The notes below the pieces were generated by a model. That model made no database searches. It saw nothing but the letters and a program-made list of their open reading frames with translations, and was not told where the DNA came from. Positions 57,229 to 64,000 of a stretch of 64,000 nucleotides of DNA are shown here, piece after piece (position 1 is the stretch's first letter; each line of letters starts with the position of its first letter). The position numbers were made by a program, and so were the translations under genes. Source of the stretch: Chloroflexota bacterium (lineage in GTDB: Bacteria; Chloroflexota; Anaerolineae; B4-G1; DUEL01); contig JADBJJ010000023.1 in the NCBI GenBank assembly GCA_014874475.1, positions 62,001 to 126,000 of the forward strand, written 5' to 3'.

Positions 57229-57268
57229 CCCCCTCCCTCCTCGGCCTGCGGCCAGAGGAGAGAGGGGG
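57229..57268. repeat. CCCCCTCCCTCCTC.../GAGGAGAGAGGGGG hairpin
   Basis: CCCCCTC-C-CTCCTC ... GAGGAG-A-GAGGGGG. Confidence 0.6.
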
Positions 57269-57419
57269 ATTTACAGCAGGCGAGGTGGGGGTCACGGCCG
57301 GAAGAGCCTCGCCCCGTGAGAACGATAACTCTATGCCCGCAAAAAGGGGGAGCCAACTTCGGTTGGAGAACCCATTCACTCTCCACACCTTGTAACCCAT
57401 ATCACGAGGAGGAACCATC

Positions 57420-58220
57420 ATGGGCAACTGGCAGTATGTCCGAACCGAAATTGAAGACCGCATCGCCACCCTCACCATTGACCATCCACCGGTCAACTCC
57501 TTCAATCGGCAAGTGCTGACCGAATTGGATGAGGCCATTGACGAACTGCTGGCCAACGACGAGGTGAAGGCTATCGTCATCACCGGCGGCGGGACAAACG
57601 CTTTTGTAGCCGGGGCAGATATTCCGGAGATCAAAGCGTCGCTGGAGCAGCCAGGTGAGGAATTCTCCGCAGCCCGCGAGTTCCTGGAGAAGGGCCAGCG
57701 GCTGTTCCTGAAGATTGAGCGGGCCACCAAGCCCATCATCGCCGCCATCAACGGTTTCGCGCTCGGCGGTGGTCTGGAACTGGCGATGGCCTGCCATATG
57801 CGCGTCTGCTCGGACCGGGCCCGCATGGGCCAGCCGGAGATCAACCTGGGCATCATCCCCGGCTGGGGTGGCACCCAGCGGCTGCCCCGCATCGTCGGGA
57901 AAGGGAAGGCCATTGAACTGATCCTCACCGGCGATATGATCACCGCCCAGGAAGCCTACCGGCTCAACCTGGTCAACAAGGTCGTCCCGGCGGGCGCCGT
58001 CCTCAAAGAAGCGCGCGACCTGGCCCGCAAGATCGTCTCCAAGTCCACATTCCCCATCACCGCTGCGCTGCGCTCCATTGACCAGGGCCTGTCGTTGCCC
58101 ATTGAGGAGGGCCTGCGGACGGAGGCCGAGCAGTTCGTCGGCCTGGCCGAAACCGAGGATATCCGCGAGGGCATCAGCGCCTTCCTGGAGAAGCGACAAC
58201 CCCAGTTTAAGGACAAATAG
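57420..58220 (+). CDS. enoyl-CoA hydratase
   Basis: FVAGADIPEIKASLEQ, GFALGGGLELAMACHMRVCSDRARMGQPEINLGIIPGWGGTQRL. Confidence 0.94.
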   Translation: MGNWQYVRTEIEDRIATLTIDHPPVNSFNRQVLTELDEAIDELLANDEVKAIVITGGGTNAFVAGADIPEIKASLEQPGEEFSAAREFLEKGQRLFLKIERATKPIIAAINGFALGGGLELAMACHMRVCSDRARMGQPEINLGIIPGWGGTQRLPRIVGKGKAIELILTGDMITAQEAYRLNLVNKVVPAGAVLKEARDLARKIVSKSTFPITAALRSIDQGLSLPIEEGLRTEAEQFVGLAETEDIREGISAFLEKRQPQFKDK

Positions 58221-58299
58221 ACAAGGGACACATCCTGACCCTCCCGTGGGGTACAAACCCACGGGAGGGTATCCAAATTGGTATCCTGTACCCTTGTCT
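58219..58299. repeat. nested palindrome (9-bp outer, 13-bp inner stem)
   Basis: AGACAAGGG...ACCCTCCCGTGGG-gtacaaa-CCCACGGGAGGGT...CCCTTGTCT. Confidence 0.75.
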
Positions 58300-58319
58300 G
58301 CTCTCTATGGAGGTGACGT

Positions 58320-59477
58320 ATGGACTTCGCTCTCAGCGAAGAGCAACGGATGTTCCGCGATATGTTCCGTAACTTCGCCGCCAAAGAAGTCGCTCCCCGG
58401 GCCGAGGAGATAGACCATGCGGAGACCCTTCCGAAGGAAATGCTCCGCAAGGCAGCCGACCAGGGATTCCTGGGCGCGACGATCCCGGAGGAGTACTACG
58501 GCGCGGCGCTGGATAACATCAGTTACACCCTTCTTCTGGAAAACCTGGCAGCGTCCTGCGCGTCCCTGGCGGTCACCGTAGCAGCCCACGTGAGCCAGGT
58601 GGCTATGAGCATCCTGGATTTCGGCACCGATGCCCAGAAAGAGGAATGGCTGCCTGCCCTTGCGGGAGGTGAAGCCATCGGCGCCTTCGCCCTCAGCGAG
58701 CCGGATGCCGGGAGCGATATGCTGGCTCTGGAGACGCGCGCCCGCTACGAGGGCGACGAAGTCGTCCTGGACGGCGTCAAGACATGGGTGACCAACGGCG
58801 AACTGGCGGGCCTTTTCCTGGTCTTCGCCCGCGGCCCACAGGGCATGGATGCCTACCTGGTCCCGCGCGACACCCCCGGCCTGACCGTCGGCTACCGCGA
58901 GCCGACGCTGGGCCTGCGCTCCGCCTACTTCAATACCATCTACCTGGAAGGTTGCCGCGTTCCTCAGAATTACCGCCTGGGCAGCCCGGGAGAGGGAGAG
59001 GCGATTGCCAGCCGCGCCGTGGACCGGATGGCCGTCGCGCTGGCCGCTGTCGGGCTGGGCCTGGCCGAATCCTCGGTGGACGTTGCAGCCCAGTACTCCA
59101 CGGAGCGGGTTCAGTTCGGCGTCCCCATCGGCAAAAAACAGGCGATCCAGAACTACATCGCGAACGCCTACACCGAGACGGAAGCACTCCGTTACCTGGT
59201 CTATCGGACAGCCTGGCTGATTGACCAGGGAGAGGACTTCTCGGTAGAAGCGTCGGCTGTCAAAGCGTTCGGTGCCCGCATTGCCCGCAGCGTCACCAAC
59301 TGGATGCTCCAGGTCCTGGGCGGCTACGGCTATATGGAGGACTACCCCATGGCCCGTAAGTACCGGGACGCCCGTGTCCTGGGCATCATCGGCGGCCCGA
59401 CAGAAGTCCACACCTTCCGCATCGCGCGGTACATCCTTCTGCAGAAGGATCTGGAAATCGTGCCCCGGCATCAGTAA
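58320..59477 (+). CDS. acyl-CoA dehydrogenase
   Basis: MDFALSEEQRMFRDMFRNFAAKEVAPRA...FALSEPDAGSD...QVLGGYGYMEDYPM. Confidence 0.94.
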   Translation: MDFALSEEQRMFRDMFRNFAAKEVAPRAEEIDHAETLPKEMLRKAADQGFLGATIPEEYYGAALDNISYTLLLENLAASCASLAVTVAAHVSQVAMSILDFGTDAQKEEWLPALAGGEAIGAFALSEPDAGSDMLALETRARYEGDEVVLDGVKTWVTNGELAGLFLVFARGPQGMDAYLVPRDTPGLTVGYREPTLGLRSAYFNTIYLEGCRVPQNYRLGSPGEGEAIASRAVDRMAVALAAVGLGLAESSVDVAAQYSTERVQFGVPIGKKQAIQNYIANAYTETEALRYLVYRTAWLIDQGEDFSVEASAVKAFGARIARSVTNWMLQVLGGYGYMEDYPMARKYRDARVLGIIGGPTEVHTFRIARYILLQKDLEIVPRHQ

Positions 59478-59478
59478 G

Positions 59479-59506
59479 CGGAGTACGCAATACGAAGTAC
59501 GGAGGT
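59479..59506 (+). repeat. heptad array whose last unit is the SD
   Basis: CGGAGTA CGCAATA CGAAGTA CGGAGGT then CCCT-ATG. Confidence 0.8.
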
Positions 59507-59510
59507 CCCT

Positions 59511-60677
59511 ATGGATTTCACCTTTTCGCCCGAACATCAGGCCCTGCGCCGAATGATCCGGGAGTTCGCCGAGACGGAGATAGCCCCCATTGCGGCAGAA
59601 CTGGACCGGGAGCACAAGGTCCCCCTGGAGATTATGCGGAAACTGGGCGAAATCGGCCTGCTGGGCGTCTGCTTCCCCCAGGAGTACGGCGGAATGGGCG
59701 CGGGTGAGACTGGCTACTGCATTCTGATGGAGGAACTGGGTCGCGTCTGCGCCAACACCGCTGTGAACGTCGGCGCCCATATCGGCATCGGCGCGATGTG
59801 CATCCACCTGGATGGGACTCCAGAGCAGAAGCGCAAGTACCTGACCCCGCTGGCGCGCGGGGAGAAGATCGCCGCCTTCGGCCTCACCGAGTCCAACGCC
59901 GGCTCCGACGCCGCCAACGTCCGCACCCGCGCCGTTCGGGAGGGCGACTCCTGGATTCTGGACGGCGGCAAAGTCTACATCACCAACGGCGGCTACGCCG
60001 ACATCATCACTGTCATGGCGGTAACCGACCCCGCCTTAGGCGCGCGCGGCGGCATCACAGCCTTCGTCGTGGAGACCGACTCGCCCGGCTTCAAGGTGGC
60101 CCGGGAAGAGGACAAAATGGGCATTCGCGGCTCCAGCACCGCTGAACTGGTCTTTGAGGAACTGCGGGTCCCCCACGAGAACGTCCTGGGAAAGGTCGGC
60201 GAGGGCTTCGTGACCTTCATGAAGTCTCTGGACATGGGCCGGCTGACCCTGGGCGCGGCCTGTCTGGGCGGCGCGCAACAGTTGCTGGAACAAAGTGTCT
60301 ACTGGGCCAAGACCCGCAGGCAGTTCGGCGAAGAACTGGCCCACAAGCAGGCCGTCCAGTGGATGATCGCCAATATGGCCACCGAGATTGAGGCGCTGCG
60401 CAGTTTGGTCTATCGCGTCGCCTGGCTGGTGGACACCGGTCAGCCTTTCACTCAACTGGCCGCGATGTGCAAACTCTACGGCTCAGAGGTCCTCTCCCGC
60501 GCCGTGGATATGGCGATTCAGATTCACGGCGGGCTGGGCCTTTCGCGGGACTTCCCCATTGAGCGGGCCTTCCGCGATGCCCGGATCAACGAAATCTTTG
60601 AGGGGACCAACGAGGTCCAGCGCATCGTTATCGCCAGCAACATCTTCCGCGAGTTCGGCGTGCGCATCCGTCCGTAG
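59511..60677 (+). CDS. acyl-CoA dehydrogenase
   Basis: MDFTFSPEHQALRRMIREFAETEIAPIAAELDREH...FGLTESNAGSDAANVRT. Confidence 0.94.
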   Translation: MDFTFSPEHQALRRMIREFAETEIAPIAAELDREHKVPLEIMRKLGEIGLLGVCFPQEYGGMGAGETGYCILMEELGRVCANTAVNVGAHIGIGAMCIHLDGTPEQKRKYLTPLARGEKIAAFGLTESNAGSDAANVRTRAVREGDSWILDGGKVYITNGGYADIITVMAVTDPALGARGGITAFVVETDSPGFKVAREEDKMGIRGSSTAELVFEELRVPHENVLGKVGEGFVTFMKSLDMGRLTLGAACLGGAQQLLEQSVYWAKTRRQFGEELAHKQAVQWMIANMATEIEALRSLVYRVAWLVDTGQPFTQLAAMCKLYGSEVLSRAVDMAIQIHGGLGLSRDFPIERAFRDARINEIFEGTNEVQRIVIASNIFREFGVRIRP

Positions 60678-60815
60678 CCGGTCGCATGTCCGGAGCAGGT
60701 CGCAGCAGGAGGCCGAAGGGGCTCCAGGATACGGTCTGAGCACCTCCACCTGGCCCCCCAAACTGAGCGTAGTGTTCTACCACTGCAAGGCCGCTATCCA
60801 GAGCCGCGTACAACC

Positions 60816-60843
60816 CTGCGACCTGCGACTGGCGACCTGAGGC
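60816..60843 (+). repeat. heptad array upstream of etfB
   Basis: CTGCGAC CTGCGAC TGGCGAC CTGAGGC. Confidence 0.75.
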
Positions 60844-60868
60844 CGAAAGAAAAGAAGGAGGAAAACCT

Positions 60869-61657
60869 ATGCGAATCGTTGTCATTCTGGGACGCATGCT
60901 GGACCCTCGCGGGATTGTCGTCAACCCGCGAGCGGGTCGGATCTTTGTCAACCGGGAAGAGTACATCCTTCAGCCCGCCGACCGTTGCGCGCTGGAGGCA
61001 GCGCTGCGGATCAAAGAGGCGGTGGGGGCCGAAGTGGTTGCTCTGCCGCGCACCTTCCTGCCCGATGACGACGTCCTGCGGCAAGCCCTGGCGATCGGCG
61101 CCGACCGGGCCATCTACATTGCGGGCAAGCCAGTGGCCCTGCCGGACGACGGCCTAATGGCCCGGGTGCTGCTGGCGGCAGTGGAGCGGCTGGGCGAGGT
61201 TGACCTCATCCTTACGGGCGCGACGACGATGGACACCGGTCAGGGTCAACTGGGACCGCGCCTGGCCGAAGCGCTCGGATGGCCGCAGATTGTCGGCGCC
61301 TGGACTGCCGAGGTGGCTGATGGCAGCGTGCGGGCAGTTCGGCAGGACGGCGGTGGCTATGTGTGGGTGGAGGCATCCCTTCCGGCGGTCGTCACCTTCG
61401 TCCCCGGCGCATTGAAACTCCGCTATCCCGATGGCCGGCGTCTCATCAACATCTACAAAGGCGTGGGCGAGATCGCGGCTGCCCTGGAACGCTGGGAAGC
61501 GAAGGACCTGGTCGCGCCGGAAGCGCTGACTCCTCTGCTGGAGCGGCGCGGGCAGGACTTCCCGCCGGAGCGGGAGCGCGGCGTCCGCCTGAGCGGCTCC
61601 CCTGAGGAAATCGCCCGGGCCGCCGCCGACGCCCTTCGCTCCCGCCTTCCCCGCTAA
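60869..61657 (+). CDS. etfB: electron transfer flavoprotein beta subunit
   Basis: ADRCALEAALRIKEAVGAEVVAL..., LILTGATTMDTGQGQLGPRLAEALGWPQI. Confidence 0.92.
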   Translation: MRIVVILGRMLDPRGIVVNPRAGRIFVNREEYILQPADRCALEAALRIKEAVGAEVVALPRTFLPDDDVLRQALAIGADRAIYIAGKPVALPDDGLMARVLLAAVERLGEVDLILTGATTMDTGQGQLGPRLAEALGWPQIVGAWTAEVADGSVRAVRQDGGGYVWVEASLPAVVTFVPGALKLRYPDGRRLINIYKGVGEIAAALERWEAKDLVAPEALTPLLERRGQDFPPERERGVRLSGSPEEIARAAADALRSRLPR

Positions 61658-61689
61658 CTCACGTTTCACTCACTTTTCACTCTTCGCGG
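61658..61689 (+). repeat. degenerate TTTCAC heptad-like array between etfB and etfA
   Basis: CTCACGT TTCACTC ACTTTTC ACTCTTC. Confidence 0.6.
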
Positions 61690-61697
61690 AGGCACCT

Positions 61698-62729
61698 ATG
61701 GACGCATCCTTCCTGGATTTACTAATGGCACAACAGGAGGAAGTCACCGAGGCGGAAGGCGGTGGCGGCATCTGGGTCGTCGCCGACGTGGTGGACGGGG
61801 CCGTTGCGCCGGTGACGCTGGAGGCCATTGGCGCGGCCCGCAACCTGGCTGGCGCTCTGGGCGCCTACGTCTACGCCGTCCTGCTGGGCGACGGCGTCTC
61901 CGACCTGGCCGCAACCCTCTATCAGGCCGGCGCCGACGGCGTCCGCGTGGCCGACCATCCCGCCCTGGCCTCGTTCGCTGTGGAGCCGTACATGGAAGTG
62001 CTGGTCAACCTCTTCCAGGCCGAAGGGCCGGAGGTCATCCTCTTTGGCGCCACCCCCCAGGGCCAGGAACTGGCTCCCCGGGTGGCCCAGCGGCTGGGTG
62101 GCGGCCTGATAGAACACGCTACTGCGATGACTCTGGACGAGGCAACCCGCACCGTTCAGGCCGCCGTCCCCATCTACGGGGGCGAGTACTTTGAGATTGT
62201 GGCCTGTCCCCAGGCCCGGCCCCAGATCCTGACTGTGGAGCCGGGGGCCTTCCCTGCGCCGTTTATGGACCCATACCGCAAAGGGGAGCCGAAGAGCGTA
62301 GAAGTGACGCCGGTGGAGCCCCGGGTGCGGCTGCTGGGCCCGGCGGACAACTTCACCCCACCGCCGGTGCCGCTGGCGCAGGCCCCCGTCATTGTCGCCG
62401 CCGGGCGGCAGGCCGGCGGCTTCAGGCTGGTGGAGCAATTAGCTACCGCGCTGGGCGGACAGGTGGCTGGAGACCGCGGCGCGCGGGACGCGGGCTGGAT
62501 CCGCCCTGAACAGATCATAGACGTCCGGGGCGTCACCGTCGCGCCGAAGGTTTACGTTGCGGTGGGGATCCGGGGCGACACCTTCCACAACGCCGCCTTA
62601 GAAAACTCCCGCTTCATCCTCGCCATCCACCCCGACCCCACCGCCCCCATCTTCCGGGTCGCCGACCTCTGCGTGGAGGCGGACCCGCAGGAGGTCCTGC
62701 CCGCATTGCTCCAGGCTATGGGAGCATAA
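61698..62729 (+). CDS. etfA: electron transfer flavoprotein alpha subunit
   Basis: C-terminal FAD domain VYVAVGIRGDTFHNAALENSRFILAIHPDPTAPIFRVADLCVEADPQEVLPAL. Confidence 0.93.
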   Translation: MDASFLDLLMAQQEEVTEAEGGGGIWVVADVVDGAVAPVTLEAIGAARNLAGALGAYVYAVLLGDGVSDLAATLYQAGADGVRVADHPALASFAVEPYMEVLVNLFQAEGPEVILFGATPQGQELAPRVAQRLGGGLIEHATAMTLDEATRTVQAAVPIYGGEYFEIVACPQARPQILTVEPGAFPAPFMDPYRKGEPKSVEVTPVEPRVRLLGPADNFTPPPVPLAQAPVIVAAGRQAGGFRLVEQLATALGGQVAGDRGARDAGWIRPEQIIDVRGVTVAPKVYVAVGIRGDTFHNAALENSRFILAIHPDPTAPIFRVADLCVEADPQEVLPALLQAMGA

Positions 62730-62752
62730 AGAGAGAGCCATCTGAGATGCTC

Positions 62753-62790
62753 AACGTTTGACGGCGGCCAGGCCGCCGTCAAACGTTTTT
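62753..62790 (+). terminator. intrinsic terminator of beta-oxidation/ETF cluster
   Basis: AACGTTTGACGGCGGC-cagg-CCGCCGTCAAACGTTTTT. Confidence 0.9.
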
Positions 62791-63091
62791 CGGGAAGGTT
62801 GACATCTGGGGCGGTTCGGTGTAAAAAAATATCTGCTCACCTGGCGACCTGACAGTTTTGAGTACTGGGCTGTATCCTGCCGCCTGCGCCCGACGGTAGA
62901 CCGCTGGGCTCATTCTGCGAAGCCCTTTCGGGGGTTCAGAAGCCCGCGGGGCTTCGCTTTCTGAGCGCGAATATCCTGCAACTTGAAAAAGACTTCGCGG
63001 CAATCCACCGCTCAGTCGCAACCCATTCGGGCGGAGATGGCCCAAAGCGTCAGGTAGCCAATCTGCTCATCCCTGTGATTGGAGACGGACA

Positions 63092-64000
63092 ATGAGCACC
63101 CGACCTGTTGTCTATGTGACCCGTCGCATCCCCGAAACCGGGTTGGCCCCGCTGCGAGAGGTCTGCCAGGTCCGCCTCTGGGAGGGAGAACTTCCGCCGC
63201 CGAAGACAGTGCTCCTGCAAGAGGTGGCCGATTGCGACGGCCTTCTCTGTCTCCTCACCGACCCCATAGACGACGAGGTGATGGCCGCCGGTCCTCGTCT
63301 GCGGGTCATCAGCCAGATGGCGGTAGGGGTGGATAACATTGACCTGCGCGCGGCCACCGCCCGGGGCATCCCCGTCGGCCACACCCCCGGCGTTCTCACC
63401 GAGGCTACCGCCGACTTCACCTTCGCCCTGCTGATGGCGGCCGCCCGTCGCATTCCCGAAGGAGTGGATTACGTTCGGGCCGGAAGATGGCGGACCTGGG
63501 AGCCGATGGGGCTTTTGGGCGTGGACATCTGGGGCGCCACACTGGGCATCGTCGGGCTGGGCCGTATCGGGACGGCGGTGGCCCGCCGGGCGCGCGGATT
63601 CGCTATGCACATCCTCTACCACGACTCCACCCGTCGCCCCGACCTGGAGGCAGAACTGGGAGTGGAGTACGCCGAACTGGATGACCTGCTGGCCCGATCC
63701 GACTTTGTCTCCCTCCACTGCCCACTGACGTCGGAGACCCACCACCTGATCGGTGAGGCCGCGCTGCGGCGAATGAAGCCGACGGCCATCCTCATCAACG
63801 CCGCCCGGGGGCCAGTAGTGGACCCCGACGCGCTGGTGCGGGCGCTCTCCGAGGGCTGGATTCGCGCCGCCGCGCTGGATGTCACTGAACCGGAGCCCAT
63901 TCCGCCGGACCACCCCCTGGTCTCGCTGCCCAACTGCGTTGTCGTCCCCCACATCGCCAGCGCCACCATCTCCACGCGCGAGCGAATGGCCGCGATGGCC
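63092..64000 (+). CDS. D-isomer 2-hydroxyacid dehydrogenase (glyoxylate reductase-like), runs off window
   Basis: [27 protein letters not shown]...[20 protein letters not shown]...[18 protein letters not shown]; open to window end. Confidence 0.92.
   Translation, partial: MSTRPVVYVTRRIPETGLAPLREVCQVRLWEGELPPPKTVLLQEVADCDGLLCLLTDPIDDEVMAAGPRLRVISQMAVGVDNIDLRAATARGIPVGHTPGVLTEATADFTFALLMAAARRIPEGVDYVRAGRWRTWEPMGLLGVDIWGATLGIVGLGRIGTAVARRARGFAMHILYHDSTRRPDLEAELGVEYAELDDLLARSDFVSLHCPLTSETHHLIGEAALRRMKPTAILINAARGPVVDPDALVRALSEGWIRAAALDVTEPEPIPPDHPLVSLPNCVVVPHIASATISTRERMAAMA

Noticed and set aside
58305-59807. 500-aa minus-strand ORF
   Set aside because: Antisense to acyl-CoA dehydrogenase genes
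62779-63045. Minus-strand 88-aa ORF
   Set aside because: Lies over a terminator and structured leader; no coding support
1-64000. CRISPR arrays, prophage, restriction or defence islands
   Set aside because: No regular 25-40 nt repeat/spacer pattern and no defence-gene signatures seen; the short periodic arrays are 7-10 nt units without spacers

Overview
GC-rich bacterial chromosome window, probably Chloroflexota (inferred from gene content and style, not from any search). It is densely packed with mostly housekeeping and central-metabolism operons. These include: malic enzyme, GTP-PEPCK and GlcDF-type oxidase genes; superoxide reductase with a small zinc-ribbon protein; RtcB/archease/YjbQ; an ArsR regulator next to inositol-phosphate synthase and a CDP-alcohol phosphotransferase; NfnAB; a ferritin-like cargo plus encapsulin nanocompartment operon; SelA; ScpB; RNase J; a DUF402-CinA fusion; and a TetR-controlled beta-oxidation/ETF cluster. 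There are two tRNAs (Lys-CTT, Leu-CAG). I saw no CRISPR array, rRNA or intact IS element. The most unusual signals are: (1) degenerate 7-nt-periodic repeat arrays at about eleven gene junctions, each with its own consensus, some containing or abutting the Shine-Dalgarno or running into coding sequence; (2) the encapsulin operon with a C-terminal cargo peptide and a palindrome on its -10; (3) an orphan, multi-hairpin RNA-like segment resembling an IS605/TnpB right end (omegaRNA-like) with no nuclease gene beside it; (4) two genes that appear to start at AUU and AUA codons with ideal SD spacing. All calls come from reading the sequence; no database or folding program was run.
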